NCBI RefSeq assembly: GCF_014192225.1
Contig: NZ_JACHXS010000001.1
Span: 646,440 to 710,439 of the forward strand
Origin: Pseudoduganella umbonata
Lineage (GTDB): Bacteria > Pseudomonadota > Gammaproteobacteria > Burkholderiales > Burkholderiaceae_D
DNA length: 64,000 nt
Direction of reading: 5' to 3'
The translations under genes and the position numbers were made by a program. The notes below the pieces were generated by a model, which did not search any database, was not told the DNA's origin, and worked only from the letters and a program-made list of their open reading frames with translations. Position 1 is the stretch's first letter. Every line of letters begins with the position of its first letter. Positions 29,018-37,409 of this stretch are shown piece after piece.

Positions 29018-29671
29018 ATGGATATCGTTGCCAAGGCGCGCCAGCGCTACACCGTGAAATCGTATGACCGCGAACGCAAGGTCCCGGCCGAGATCATCGG
29101 CCAGCTGCGCGAAGTGCTGCGCCTCGCGCCGTCGTCGGTGAATTCGCAACCGTGGCATTTCGTCGTCGCCGCCACGCCGGAAGGCAAGGAGCGCATCGCC
29201 AGGGCTGCCGAGGCGGGCTTCCAGTACAACGCTGCGAAGATCCGCGACGCATCGCACGTGATCGTGCTGGCCACCAAGGTGGCGCCGGACGAGGCGCAGC
29301 TGGCCGCCGTGCTGGAACAGGAAGCGCAGGACGGACGCTTCGTCAACGACGCGGCGAAGTCGGCCCAGCATGCCGGCCGCATGTCGTACACCAACCTGCA
29401 CCGTTTCACGCAGAAGGACGTACCGTTCTGGTACGAGAAGCAGACCTACATCGCGCTGGGCAACCTGCTGCAGGCCGCCGCGCTGCTGGACGTGGGCGCC
29501 ACGCCGATGGAAGGTTTTAATGCCGAGGTTCTGGACAAGGAACTGGGCCTGCGCGACAAGGGTTTCACGGGCACCGTGATCGTCTCGCTGGGCTACAGCA
29601 GCGGCGAGGATTTCAACGCCAGGCTGCCCAAATCGCGGCTGCCCGCCGAGCAGGTGTTCACGGATATCTGA
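29018..29671 (+). CDS. nfsB: oxygen-insensitive NAD(P)H nitroreductase NfsB
   Basis: 217 residues, same length and layout as E. coli NfsB: RYTVKSYD near the start for FMN binding, LAPSSVNSQPWHFVVA, DASHVIVLATK, DGRFVNDAAKSA, and the C-terminal EDFNARLPKSRLP. It is an FMN flavoenzyme that reduces nitroaromatics and quinones by two-electron steps in the cytoplasm. A GGAG sequence precedes the ATG. A hairpin of the REP-like family with seven T follows 11 bases after the stop and probably ends the transcript. Confidence 0.93.
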   Translation: MDIVAKARQRYTVKSYDRERKVPAEIIGQLREVLRLAPSSVNSQPWHFVVAATPEGKERIARAAEAGFQYNAAKIRDASHVIVLATKVAPDEAQLAAVLEQEAQDGRFVNDAAKSAQHAGRMSYTNLHRFTQKDVPFWYEKQTYIALGNLLQAAALLDVGATPMEGFNAEVLDKELGLRDKGFTGTVIVSLGYSSGEDFNARLPKSRLPAEQVFTDI

Positions 29672-29673
29672 TG

Positions 29674-29749
29674 TTGCAAATTAACCGGTGACAGACACCG
29701 GTTTTTTTGCAACGCATGTTCCAAAATAATAGGTGTCTGTCACCGGTTT
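29674..29749. repeat. inverted pair of REP-like palindromes between nfsB and the NRDE gene
   Basis: Copy one: AACCGGTG-ACAGA-CACCGGTT (29683-29703), nested in a wider TTGCAAA / TTTGCAA repeat (29674-29712). Copy two in the opposite orientation: GGTG-TCTGT-CACCGGT (29732-29747). The two share the 13-base core exactly when one is reversed, as in REPIN doublets. Confidence 0.7.
29683..29708 (+). terminator. terminator of nfsB formed by a REP-like hairpin
   Basis: An 8-bp stem with a 5-base loop (ACAGA), followed by seven T in a row (29702-29708), 11 bases past the nfsB stop. Confidence 0.75.
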
Positions 29750-29771
29750 TCGGTTCCGACAGGGGGCTGGC

Positions 29772-30596
29772 TCAGCGGTACACCTGCTCGTGCAGCACGG
29801 CGGGGGCTTCGGCGTACAGCTTCACCACGGTCGAGGTACGGGTGCCGTAGTCGGGCGATTCGATCTTCACGGCGGACAGCTGGCGTTCCCGCTCCAGCGG
29901 AATGCCCGTCTCGGGCAGGCGCTGGTCGGGGGCGCGGGTGGTGTCGGCCAGCATCTCGAAGTAGGCTTCCTCCGGCGCGCCCAGGCACAGCAGGCTGGCG
30001 AATTGCGCCTTGGTCTTCACCACCTTCGGCCACGGCGAATCGAGCAGCGCGTTGGACAGTCCGTACACGCCCGGGCCCAGCGGCTGTCCGTTGCGCGGAT
30101 CCGCGTCGCCGCGGTTCGAGAACCACACCAGTTCCTCGCCGTCGCACAGCACCAGGTTGAAGCCGTTGTAGGCCCCGGCACCGGGCCGTATCTGCTCGAC
30201 GTAGTCGCGCGCGCTCATCGTCGCTGACAGGAAATTCGACACCAGCATGCCGCGCGACGGTGCGTGCGGGTCGTGGTCGTGCGGTGCGCGGATATTGGTG
30301 ATCGCGGCGAAGCGCGAGGGCGCCTTGACGTCGCTGTCGACCGGTGCGAAGCCGCCGTCCTGGCAGCGGGCGCGCAGCGGCGAGACGTTGGCGGCCCACC
30401 GGCAGTCCGGGCCTTCGGGACGCGTCACGCCCATCCAGCTGCCGCCGGCCTTCAGGTCGCGGCCCGCCACCACTTGCGGGTTTTCTTCCCATGGCGCGGC
30501 CGCGGCGCTGGCACGGTCATAAAATTCGTCGCGGTTGGCAGCGGCGATCAGCGGCACGCCGGGGACCACGCGCCAGGCGAAAACGATCAGGCACAT
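29772..30596 (-). CDS. NRDE-family (TANGO2-like) protein
   Basis: 274 residues. It begins MCLIVFAWRVVPGVPLIAAANRDEFYDR with the NRDE signature after which the family is named; GGSWMGVTRPEG, ITNIRAP and YNGFNLVLCDG are further conserved parts. Cys2 resembles the N-terminal nucleophile layout of related hydrolases. The role is poorly known; eukaryotic TANGO2 has been linked to haem or lipid handling. ATG 30596 overlaps the end of the DUF4936 gene by 10 bases, so it is translationally coupled behind ygfZ-DUF4936. Confidence 0.88.
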   Translation of the reverse strand: MCLIVFAWRVVPGVPLIAAANRDEFYDRASAAAAPWEENPQVVAGRDLKAGGSWMGVTRPEGPDCRWAANVSPLRARCQDGGFAPVDSDVKAPSRFAAITNIRAPHDHDPHAPSRGMLVSNFLSATMSARDYVEQIRPGAGAYNGFNLVLCDGEELVWFSNRGDADPRNGQPLGPGVYGLSNALLDSPWPKVVKTKAQFASLLCLGAPEEAYFEMLADTTRAPDQRLPETGIPLERERQLSAVKIESPDYGTRTSTVVKLYAEAPAVLHEQVYR

Positions 30597-30874
30597 GAGG
30601 GGATATCCATGAACACTTCGGTATGTCGGGGACCCGCGATCAGCGGGTCCAGTCCGGCGGCGGACACGGATTGTGCCAGCGCCGCCGTGAATCCAGCCGT
30701 GGTGGCCGGGTAGACCTCCATCCACGTCTGCACGCCGTCCGGGCTGTCCGGTCGGCGTTTCAGTTGCGGGGCCACGCCATGCGCGTCCGCCAGGGCCTGC
30801 TGCATCGCGCGCACGCGGGGCAGCAGCAAGTCCGCGTCGCCGCCGCGGACGCGGTAGTAGACGTACAGGTCCAT
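30587..30874 (-). CDS. DUF4936-family protein
   Basis: 95 residues; MDLYVYYRVRGGDADLLLPRVRAMQQALA and the Trp-Met-Glu segment TWMEVYP are typical of this small family found in Burkholderiales. Function unknown; predicted ferredoxin-like alpha/beta fold. It is squeezed between ygfZ and the NRDE gene on the minus strand. The start region is a 14-bp tandem duplication that carries copies of ATGGAC and yields overlapping mini-ORFs (30872-30916). No good ribosome-binding site precedes the real ATG. Confidence 0.75.
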   Translation of the reverse strand: MDLYVYYRVRGGDADLLLPRVRAMQQALADAHGVAPQLKRRPDSPDGVQTWMEVYPATTAGFTAALAQSVSAAGLDPLIAGPRHTEVFMDIPSCA

Positions 30875-30916
30875 CAGCAGCAGTCCATCAGTGCAGGTCC
30901 ATCAGCACAGGGGCAT
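30872..30916 (-). repeat. 14-bp start-codon repeat with a chain of mini-ORFs
   Basis: On the minus strand ATG codons stand at 30916, 30902, 30888 and 30874, each 14 bases apart. The first three each open a 4-codon ORF (ATGCCCCTGTGCTGA, ATGGACCTGCACTGA, ATGGACTGCTGCTGA) whose TGA overlaps the next ATG as TGATG. The fourth ATG is the DUF4936 start. The first lies 4 bases after the ygfZ stop (30920). Confidence 0.7.
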
Positions 30917-30919
30917 ACG

Positions 30920-31927
30920 TCATATGTCCAGCTTGTCCAGCACATAGGGCAGCGGCTGGAACGCCAGGGCGGGACCGTCGGCGGCGCGGGCACGCACATC
31001 GCCCGCTTCCAGTGCGTCGAGCTTCATCTCGACCAGCGCATCGACGCCGCCCAGGCCGTTCGGCGCGGCGTTGACGACCATGCCGCAGGGCTGGCCGGGA
31101 TCGGCCGGCGTAAACACTTCCGTCCCCGGGGCAACGGTGGCATCGCCGATCGTCGCCAGCGCGGTGCGGCGCTTGAGCTTGCCCAGGTACTGGCTGCGGG
31201 CGACGATTTCCTGGCCCGGATAGCAGCCCTTCTTGAAATTGACGCCGCCCAGCAGCTCGAAGTTGATCATCTGCGGTACGAACTGTTCCTGCGTCGCCGC
31301 GGCGATCAGCGGTACGCCCGCATGGATGTCCGACAGGCGCCAGGCCGCGTTGCCGCCGACGACGAGCCGGTCGGCCAGTTCGGGCGCAACGGTCGTGACC
31401 GTTTCCGGCGTCGTCAGCCACAGGTAGCGGGGCGCGCCGAACGCGTCGGCGACGCGCAGCACCGTGCCAAGCGGATGCTCCAGCTTCGTGTAAGGCGCTT
31501 CGGGCAGGGCGTCGAACCAGGTTTGCAGTACAGCTTCGGCCAGGGCGCCGCCCAGGCCCAGCGCCACGCGCTGTTCCGTCACGTCCGCCGCCTTGGTCTT
31601 GGCGCGCAGCACGAACATCTGCAGCCGCTTCTGGATCGCCGGCTGGATGTCGCGTGCCAGTTGCAGGTACACCGACTGTTCGTCCTTCCACATCAGGAAG
31701 CTGGCCTGCAGGCGGCCCTTCGGCGAACAGTACCCGGCCAGGCGCACTTCGTGGGCGCCGAGGTGCTCGACGTCGTTCGTCAGCTGCGAATGGAGGAACG
31801 AGGCCGTATCGTCGCCCGTGAAGGCGATCAGTCCCAGGTCGGTGATGGGGACCACGAAGCCGGCGGCAAGCGCGGTGCGCGTCGGCGCTTCGGCGGGGGT
31901 GGCAAGGAGTTGATTCCAGTTGTTCAT
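30920..31927 (-). CDS. ygfZ: tRNA-modifying / iron-sulphur maintenance protein YgfZ
   Basis: 335 residues of the GcvT-like folate-binding YgfZ family, which supports repair or maturation of iron-sulphur enzymes such as MiaB. The family motif K-G-C-Y-x-G-Q-E is present as FKKGCYPGQEIVARSQY near residue 235, with the conserved Cys. The N-terminal half has LTNDVEHLGAHEVRLAGYCSPKGRLQASFLMW. ATG 31927 is taken; a longer TTG-started form is possible. It heads a minus-strand set with DUF4936 and the NRDE gene and is divergent from mltG. Confidence 0.9.
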   Translation of the reverse strand: MNNWNQLLATPAEAPTRTALAAGFVVPITDLGLIAFTGDDTASFLHSQLTNDVEHLGAHEVRLAGYCSPKGRLQASFLMWKDEQSVYLQLARDIQPAIQKRLQMFVLRAKTKAADVTEQRVALGLGGALAEAVLQTWFDALPEAPYTKLEHPLGTVLRVADAFGAPRYLWLTTPETVTTVAPELADRLVVGGNAAWRLSDIHAGVPLIAAATQEQFVPQMINFELLGGVNFKKGCYPGQEIVARSQYLGKLKRRTALATIGDATVAPGTEVFTPADPGQPCGMVVNAAPNGLGGVDALVEMKLDALEAGDVRARAADGPALAFQPLPYVLDKLDI

Positions 31928-32071
31928 ATATTTGGATACTTTGGCTAGCAATTTGGCCACTAAGTTGCCTGTGGAGGCATTATCATTACGGGCTCATTAT
32001 AAAGATCCCGCGCCAAACGCGCCGGCCACCCCCAAAACGGGTCGCGCGGCCCAGCGCGGGAAGTACACGAC

Positions 32072-33064
32072 ATGGCATTCATTGCAAAAACGCTCGCGCT
32101 CGGCGTGCTGGTCGCGGCGGCCGCGGCCGGCGGCTTCGCCTGGTGGTCGCAGCAGCCGATCGTCGGCGAGGGAGACAGCATCCCGTTCACGATCAACAAG
32201 GGCAGCGGCGCGCACGCGGCCGGCCAGCAGATCGCCGAGGCCGGGGTACCGATCCAGCCACTGTTGTTCAACCTGCTGGCACGCTTCACCGGCAAGAGCG
32301 GCAAGCTGAAAGCCGGCTCCTACGAGCTGAAGCCGGGCACCACGCCGCAGCGCCTGATCGACCAGCTGGTGCGCGGCGAATTCGCGCAGGAATCGCTGAC
32401 GATCATCGAAGGCTGGACCTTCCGCCAGATGCGCCAGGCGATCGCCGCCCACCAGGGCCTCAAGCACGACACGGTCGGCCTGTCCGACGGCGAACTGATG
32501 GCAAGGCTCGGGTCCGAATACAAGCAGCCGGAAGGCATGTTCTTCCCCGACACGTACCTGTTCGCCAAGGGTTCCTCGGAGCTGCAGATCTACCGGCAGG
32601 CGCATGCGGCGCTGCTGCAGCACCTGGATACCGCGTGGGCACAGCGCGCGCCCGACCTGCCGTACAAGGACAAGTACCAGGCGCTGACGATGGCGTCGAT
32701 CGTCGAGAAGGAAACCGGCCAGAAGTCCGAGCGGGCGATGATCGCCGCCGTGTTCGTCAACCGGCTGAAGCTGGGCATGATGCTGCAGACCGACCCCACC
32801 GTCATCTACGGCCTTGGCGAGAAATTCGACGGCAACATCCGCAAGAAGGACCTGGAAACGGACACCCCGTACAATACCTATACGCGCAACGGCCTGCCGC
32901 CGACGCCCATCGCGCTGCCCGGCGTGCAATCGCTGGGCGCCGCGCTGGCGCCGGCAAAGACCACGGCATTGTATTTTGTGGCACGCGGCAACGGCACCAG
33001 CCATTTTTCCGATAACCTGACCGACCATAACCGGGCGGTCAACCAGTACCAGCGCAGGCAATGA
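32072..33064 (+). CDS. mltG: endolytic murein transglycosylase MltG
   Basis: 330 residues. One N-terminal membrane segment (5-25) anchors it in the inner membrane with the YceG domain in the periplasm. A LysM-like subdomain ([26 protein letters not shown]) precedes the catalytic part; the active Glu is in [11 protein letters not shown] and the substrate groove in [15 protein letters not shown] and [17 protein letters not shown]. It cuts nascent glycan strands and limits their length. The stop overlaps the first tmk ATG by four bases (ATGA). Confidence 0.95.
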   Translation: MAFIAKTLALGVLVAAAAAGGFAWWSQQPIVGEGDSIPFTINKGSGAHAAGQQIAEAGVPIQPLLFNLLARFTGKSGKLKAGSYELKPGTTPQRLIDQLVRGEFAQESLTIIEGWTFRQMRQAIAAHQGLKHDTVGLSDGELMARLGSEYKQPEGMFFPDTYLFAKGSSELQIYRQAHAALLQHLDTAWAQRAPDLPYKDKYQALTMASIVEKETGQKSERAMIAAVFVNRLKLGMMLQTDPTVIYGLGEKFDGNIRKKDLETDTPYNTYTRNGLPPTPIALPGVQSLGAALAPAKTTALYFVARGNGTSHFSDNLTDHNRAVNQYQRRQ

Positions 33065-33720
33065 AAGAAAGGTCCATGACAGGAAGGTCCATGACCCAGG
33101 GTAACCCGGCAGCACGCGGCAGGTTCATCACGTTCGAGGGCATCGACGGCGCCGGCAAGTCCACCCACATCCAGTTCGTGGGTGAGCTGATCCGCGCGCG
33201 CGGCATGGAACTCGTCAGTTCCCGCGAACCGGGTGGCACGCCGCTCGGCGAAAAGCTGCGCGAACTGGTGCTGCACGAAGCGATGCACCTGGAAACGGAA
33301 GCGCTGCTGGTCTTCGCCAGCCGCCGCGAACACATCGCCCAGGTGATCGAGCCGGCACTGGCGCGCGGCGCCTGGGTCATTTCCGACCGCTTCACCGACG
33401 CCAGCTTCGCCTACCAGGGCGGCGGCCGGGGGCTGGAACTGGTCAAGCTCGACACGCTGGCCAACTGGGTGCACCCGGAGCTGTGGCCGGACCTCACCAT
33501 CCTGTTCGACGTACCCCTCGAGGTGGCGCGGGCCCGGCTCGACGCCACCCGCCAGCTCGACAGGTTCGAGCAGGAGAAGGCCGATTTCTTCCTTGCCGCG
33601 CGCAACGAGTACCTGCGCCGCGCCGGGCAGGAACCGCGGCGCTTCCGCGTCATCGATTCCACCCAGCCGATCGATGCGATCCGCGTGCAGCTGGCGGCCA
33701 TCGTCGCCGCACTGGAGTAA
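33061..33720 (+). CDS. tmk: thymidylate kinase Tmk
   Basis: Up to 219 residues. It phosphorylates dTMP to dTDP. The P-loop is [11 protein letters not shown], the DR(Y/F) motif is [18 protein letters not shown], and the lid holds the [15 protein letters not shown] segment. Three in-frame ATG codons at 33061, 33076 and 33091 begin three 15-bp repeats, the first two each ending AGGTCC. The first overlaps the mltG stop, while 33091 gives the length usual for the family. Stop TAA overlaps the holB ATG by one base. Part of the conserved mltG-tmk-holB-pilZ-tatD order. Confidence 0.95.
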   Translation: MKERSMTGRSMTQGNPAARGRFITFEGIDGAGKSTHIQFVGELIRARGMELVSSREPGGTPLGEKLRELVLHEAMHLETEALLVFASRREHIAQVIEPALARGAWVISDRFTDASFAYQGGGRGLELVKLDTLANWVHPELWPDLTILFDVPLEVARARLDATRQLDRFEQEKADFFLAARNEYLRRAGQEPRRFRVIDSTQPIDAIRVQLAAIVAALE

Positions 33721-34748
33721 TGATGGAAAACACGTCCGCCATCTATCCGTGGCAGCAGGACGCCTGGCTGGCGCTGCAGGGCGTGCGCCAGCGGCTGCCG
33801 CACGCGGTGCTGTTCCATGGCCCGGCCGGCATCGGCAAGGCCGACTTCATCGAGCATTTCGCCCAGGCGCTGCTGTGCGAGGACGTGCGTGCCGACGGCC
33901 ACCCGTGCAACGCCTGCGCCTCGTGCGGCTGGTTCGTCCAGCAAAGCCATCCCGACTTCCGCCGCATCCGCCCTGAAGCCTTCGAAGAGGATGGCGCGGG
34001 CGATGGCGAGGAGGGCGAGGAAAAGAAGAAGAGCAAGGCCCCGTCGAAGGAAATCAAGATCGAGCAGGTGCGCGCGCTGGCCGATTTCATGAACATTTCC
34101 ACGCACCGGCAAGGCTTGCGCGTGGTGGTGCTGTACCCGGCCGAGGCGCTGAACATGCCGGCCTCGAACGCGCTGCTGAAAACGCTGGAAGAGCCGCCGC
34201 CGGGCACCGTGTTCCTGCTGTCGTCGAACAGCCTGGACCGGCTGCTGCCGACCATCCTGTCGCGCTGCCGCAAGTTCGCGCTGACGATGCCGCCCCATGC
34301 CGATGCGCTGGCGTGGCTGCAGTCGCAGGGCGTGGCCGAGGCAGACGGCTGGCTGAGCGAGCAGGGCGGCGCGCCGCTGGCCGCGCTGGCGCAGGCCGAA
34401 ACGGGCAGCCGCGAGGACATGGACACGCTGCTGCAATATCTGGCCCATCCATCCGTCGAGAATGCGCTGCGCACGGCGGACAAGATGCAGAAGGTGCCGC
34501 TGACGTCGGTGGTGGCGTGGCAGCAGCGCTGGCTGTACGACCTGTTTTCGCTGAAGCTGTCGGGCCGGATCCGCTACTATCCCCGTTACCAGCGCGAGCT
34601 GAAGGGCCTGTCGGACCGGGTACCGGTCTCCGGCCTGCTGGCGGCGATCAAGAGCACGGCCGAGCGGCGCGCCACGTCGGACCACCCGCTGTCGCCCAAG
34701 CTGTTTTTGGAAGACATGCTGCTCGACTATACGTCGTGCTGCCACTGA
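33720..34748 (+). CDS. holB: DNA polymerase III delta' subunit HolB
   Basis: 342 residues of the clamp-loader AAA+ family. A degenerate P-loop (GPAGIGKADF) and zinc-module cysteines (CEDVRADGHPCNACASC) are near residue 55; sensor 1 is LKTLEEPPPGTVFLLSSNSLDRLLPTILSRCR. An acidic/lysine insert (EEDGAGDGEEGEEKKKSK, about 90-107) is peculiar to this protein. ATG 33720 overlaps the tmk stop; 33723 is a second ATG directly behind. It acts in the clamp loader that puts the beta clamp on DNA. Confidence 0.95.
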   Translation: MMENTSAIYPWQQDAWLALQGVRQRLPHAVLFHGPAGIGKADFIEHFAQALLCEDVRADGHPCNACASCGWFVQQSHPDFRRIRPEAFEEDGAGDGEEGEEKKKSKAPSKEIKIEQVRALADFMNISTHRQGLRVVVLYPAEALNMPASNALLKTLEEPPPGTVFLLSSNSLDRLLPTILSRCRKFALTMPPHADALAWLQSQGVAEADGWLSEQGGAPLAALAQAETGSREDMDTLLQYLAHPSVENALRTADKMQKVPLTSVVAWQQRWLYDLFSLKLSGRIRYYPRYQRELKGLSDRVPVSGLLAAIKSTAERRATSDHPLSPKLFLEDMLLDYTSCCH

Positions 34749-34775
34749 CGCCGGGTTACCGCCGATCCACTTCCG

Positions 34776-35165
34776 ATGAATACGCTCCCTCCCGATCCCA
34801 ACGCCGCCGGCAATGCCGGGCCGCTCACGCGGCCGGCGGTGCTGTCGCTGGCGATCAAGGAAAAGGCGGCGCTGTACGCGGCCTACATGCCGTTCCTGAA
34901 GAACGGCGGCATCTTCGTGCCGACCACGCGCAGTTACCGGATCGGCGACGAGATCTACCTGATCCTGTCGCTGATGGACGACCAGAACAAGTATCCCATC
35001 GCCGGCAAGGTGGTGTGGATCACGCCGCCCGCCGCGAACAATAACAAGGCGCAGGGCATCGGCGTCCACTTCCCGGACGACGAGGCGGGCCAGCGCACCC
35101 GCGCGCGCATCGAGGAAATCCTCGGCGCGGCCCTGCGTTCGTCACGCGCCACCCATACGCTGTAA
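34776..35165 (+). CDS. PilZ-domain protein
   Basis: 129 residues: one PilZ beta-barrel (RPAVLSLAIKEKAALYAAYMPFLKNGGIFVPTTRSYRIGDEIYLILSLMDD, then AGKVVWITPP, GIGVHF). It has the size and gene neighbourhood of type-IV-pilus PilZ, which lies next to holB in many proteobacteria and is needed for pilus assembly. The RxxxR and D/NxSxxG residues for binding cyclic-di-GMP are not evident, as in the pilus type, so it likely works by protein contacts. Confidence 0.88.
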   Translation: MNTLPPDPNAAGNAGPLTRPAVLSLAIKEKAALYAAYMPFLKNGGIFVPTTRSYRIGDEIYLILSLMDDQNKYPIAGKVVWITPPAANNNKAQGIGVHFPDDEAGQRTRARIEEILGAALRSSRATHTL

Positions 35166-35197
35166 CCGCCACCTTTCATTTCTATTTCTTTCCTCAC

Positions 35198-35713
35198 ATG
35201 TCTTTCCAACACCGTCTCGCCACCCTCGACGACCTGCCGGCCATCGTCGCCATCTATAACAGCACGATCGCGTCGCGCGAAGTCACCGCCGACACCGAGC
35301 CGGTATCGGTCGAATCGCGGCTGAACTGGTTCCACGAGCACCAGCCCGAGCGCCGCCCGCTGTGGGTGATCGAGCGCGCCGGCGACACCTCCAGCCAGCC
35401 CGGGATCCTCGGCTGGATCTCGTACTCGAACTTCTACGGCCGCCCGGCCTATTCCGGCACGGCCGAGGTGTCGATCTACATCCACGAGGCGTGGCGCGGC
35501 AAGGGCATCGGCAGGTACGCGCTGGCCGAGGCGATCGCCTTCGCACCGCAAGTCAAGGTACACACCGTGCTCGGCTTTATCTTCGGGCACAACGGTGCCA
35601 GCCTCGCGCTGTTCCGCAAGTTCGGCTTCGAGGAGTGGGCGCATTTCCCCCGCGTCGCCAACCTGGACGGCGTGGAGCGCGACCTGATCATCCTCGGCAA
35701 GCGCGTCGCCTGA
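35198..35713 (+). CDS. GNAT acetyltransferase, phosphinothricin-acetyltransferase-like
   Basis: 171 residues of the Pat/Bar/YncA type: RLATLDDLPAIVAIYNSTIASREVTADTEPVSVESRLNWF, the acetyl-CoA loop SIYIHEAWRGKGIGRYAL, and GHNGASLALFRKFGFEEWA. These enzymes N-acetylate phosphinothricin or related amino-acid analogues; the natural substrate here is unknown. It is inserted between pilZ and tatD, which are usually adjacent, and is followed by REP-like palindromes, so it may be a later insertion into the cluster. Confidence 0.88.
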   Translation: MSFQHRLATLDDLPAIVAIYNSTIASREVTADTEPVSVESRLNWFHEHQPERRPLWVIERAGDTSSQPGILGWISYSNFYGRPAYSGTAEVSIYIHEAWRGKGIGRYALAEAIAFAPQVKVHTVLGFIFGHNGASLALFRKFGFEEWAHFPRVANLDGVERDLIILGKRVA

Positions 35714-35722
35714 ACAACCGAA

Positions 35723-35822
35723 AACCGGTGACAGGCACCGGTTAATTTGAAATGTTTCCAGAACCGGTGGCAGGCCGCAATGGCTAAAAGTTGCTTGGAA
35801 AATGGGGTACGTCCCCATTTTT
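35723..35822. repeat. cluster of REP-like palindromes between GNAT and tatD
   Basis: AACCGGTG-ACAGG-CACCGGTT (35723-35743), a half-copy AACCGGTGGCAGG (35762-35774), and AAAATGGGG-TACGT-CCCCATTTT (35799-35821). The first belongs to the GGTG/CACC type, the last to the GGGG/CCCC type; both keep a 5-base centre. The last hairpin ends in T's and may stop transcription. Confidence 0.65.
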
Positions 35823-35880
35823 CAGGCAATGTTTCTTTACGGCTTCATGCTTCCGATCAGCGCGATTGCGTGGCGTCGGC

Positions 35881-35886
35881 TACAAT
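35881..35886 (+). promoter_or_regulatory. -10-like hexamer very close to the tatD start
   Basis: TACAAT (5 of 6) ends 6 bases before the tatD ATG at 35893, so transcription would start at or next to the ATG. No -35 is visible at the proper distance. Confidence 0.25.
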
Positions 35887-35892
35887 CGACCC

Positions 35893-36675
35893 ATGTTCAT
35901 CGATTCACATTGCCATATCGACTTCCCGGAGCTGGCAGCCCGGATGCCGGAAATCCGCGCGAAAATGGCGGAAAACAGCGTGACGCATGCGCTGGTCGTT
36001 TCCGTCGACCTGCCAGACTTTCCCCGCGTGCTCGCGCTGGCCGAGCAATATCCGAACTTCTACGCTTCCGTCGGCGTCCATCCCGACTACGAGGACACGC
36101 CCGAGCCCACCGTCGAGCAGCTGGTCGGGCTGGCCAGGCATCCGAAGATCGTTGCGATCGGTGAAACGGGCCTCGATTACTACCGGCTCGAAGGCGACCT
36201 CGAATGGCAGCGCGAGCGCTTCCGTACGCATATCCGCGCGTCGCGCGAGGCGAGGAAGCCGCTGATCATCCATACGCGGTCGGCGAGCGAAGACACCATC
36301 CGCATCATGCGCGAAGAGGGTGCCGGCACGGACCGGGGCGGTGTCGCCGGCGTGATGCACTGCTTTACCGAATCGCTGGAAGTGGCCCGGGCCTCGATGG
36401 ACATGGGCTTCTACATATCCTTCTCCGGCATCGTCACGTTCAAGAGCGCCAAGGACCTGCAGGCGGTGGCGCTGGAGGTGCCGCTGGAGCAGATGCTGAT
36501 CGAGACCGATTCGCCGTACCTGGCCCCGGTGCCCTACCGCGGCCGGATGAACGAGCCCGGCTACGTGGCCCACGTGGCCGAATTCATCGCCAGGCTGAAA
36601 GGCGTCACGGTCGAGGAGGTGGCGGCGGCGACCAGCGCCAACTTCTTCAGACTGTTCGCCGCGGCGAGCGCCTGA
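35893..36675 (+). CDS. TatD-family metal-dependent hydrolase (YcfH-like)
   Basis: 260 residues. Metal ligands of the TIM-barrel nuclease are in DSHCHIDF, GETGLDYY (Glu), IIHTRSA, VMHCF and ETDSPYLAPVP. The position behind holB-pilZ is that of E. coli YcfH. TatD-type proteins are Mg-dependent 3'-5' DNases or related phosphodiesterases. No classic ribosome-binding site precedes ATG 35893. Its TGA overlaps the ankyrin gene's ATG by one base (TGATG), indicating coupled translation. Confidence 0.92.
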   Translation: MFIDSHCHIDFPELAARMPEIRAKMAENSVTHALVVSVDLPDFPRVLALAEQYPNFYASVGVHPDYEDTPEPTVEQLVGLARHPKIVAIGETGLDYYRLEGDLEWQRERFRTHIRASREARKPLIIHTRSASEDTIRIMREEGAGTDRGGVAGVMHCFTESLEVARASMDMGFYISFSGIVTFKSAKDLQAVALEVPLEQMLIETDSPYLAPVPYRGRMNEPGYVAHVAEFIARLKGVTVEEVAAATSANFFRLFAAASA

Positions 36676-37409
36676 TGCGCACCGGCCTGCGCGACCTGGC
36701 AAGACGGCTGCGCAAACTGCGCACGCGGCTGCGCAACCGGATCGCGCTGCGGCTCGGCATCGCCACTGTCGCCGTGGCGTCGGCATTTGCCCCGGTGCCC
36801 GCCGCCGCGCAGGCCGATGACGCGGTCTACTTCTTCCGTGCCGCGCAAGTCAATGACGCCGGCCGCATCAAGCCCCTGCTGGCGCGTGGCCTCGATCCGA
36901 ACGTGCGCGAGCCGGAGCGGGGCGAGACGGGCATGATCGTCGCGCTGCGCCACGACGCGATGGACGTGTTTGCACTGCTGCTGGCGCAGCCGAAGATCGA
37001 TCTCGAAGCACAGGCCGGCAACGGCAATACCGCGCTGATGATGGCCGCGTTCAAGAACAATATGGCGGCCGTGAAGGCACTGCTGGCCAAGGGTGCACAG
37101 GTCAACCGCCCCGGCTGGACCGCGCTGCACTACGCGGCGGCTGCCGGCGCCCTCGACATCATGCGCCTGCTGCTGGACCAGCATGCGTACATCGATGCGG
37201 AATCGCCGACCAAGGTCACGCCCCTGATGCTGGCCGCCCGCGAAGGGCAGGAGGAGGCCGTCAAGCTGCTGCTGCGCGAAGGCGCGGACGCCAGCCTGCG
37301 CGATGCGGGCTTTCATATCGATGCCGCCGAATTCGCCGAACGGGCCGAGAAGCCGTGGATCGCCAAGGCGATCCGCCAGCACGTGGCCGAACAGGTCATG
37401 AGCCGCTGA
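36675..37409 (+). CDS. exported ankyrin-repeat protein
   Basis: 244 residues. A long, very basic N-region (RTGLRDLARRLRKLRTRLRNRIALR) is followed by a hydrophobic segment and AAAQADD, giving a signal peptide of about 50 residues. Then come about five ankyrin repeats (TGMIVALRHDAMDVFALLLAQ, NTALMMAAFKNNMAAVKALLAKGAQV, WTALHYAAAAGALDIMRLLLDQ, TPLMLAAREGQEEAVKLLLREGAD). A periplasmic binding protein is likely; partners unknown. Its ATG overlaps the tatD stop. Confidence 0.85.
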   Translation: MRTGLRDLARRLRKLRTRLRNRIALRLGIATVAVASAFAPVPAAAQADDAVYFFRAAQVNDAGRIKPLLARGLDPNVREPERGETGMIVALRHDAMDVFALLLAQPKIDLEAQAGNGNTALMMAAFKNNMAAVKALLAKGAQVNRPGWTALHYAAAAGALDIMRLLLDQHAYIDAESPTKVTPLMLAAREGQEEAVKLLLREGADASLRDAGFHIDAAEFAERAEKPWIAKAIRQHVAEQVMSR

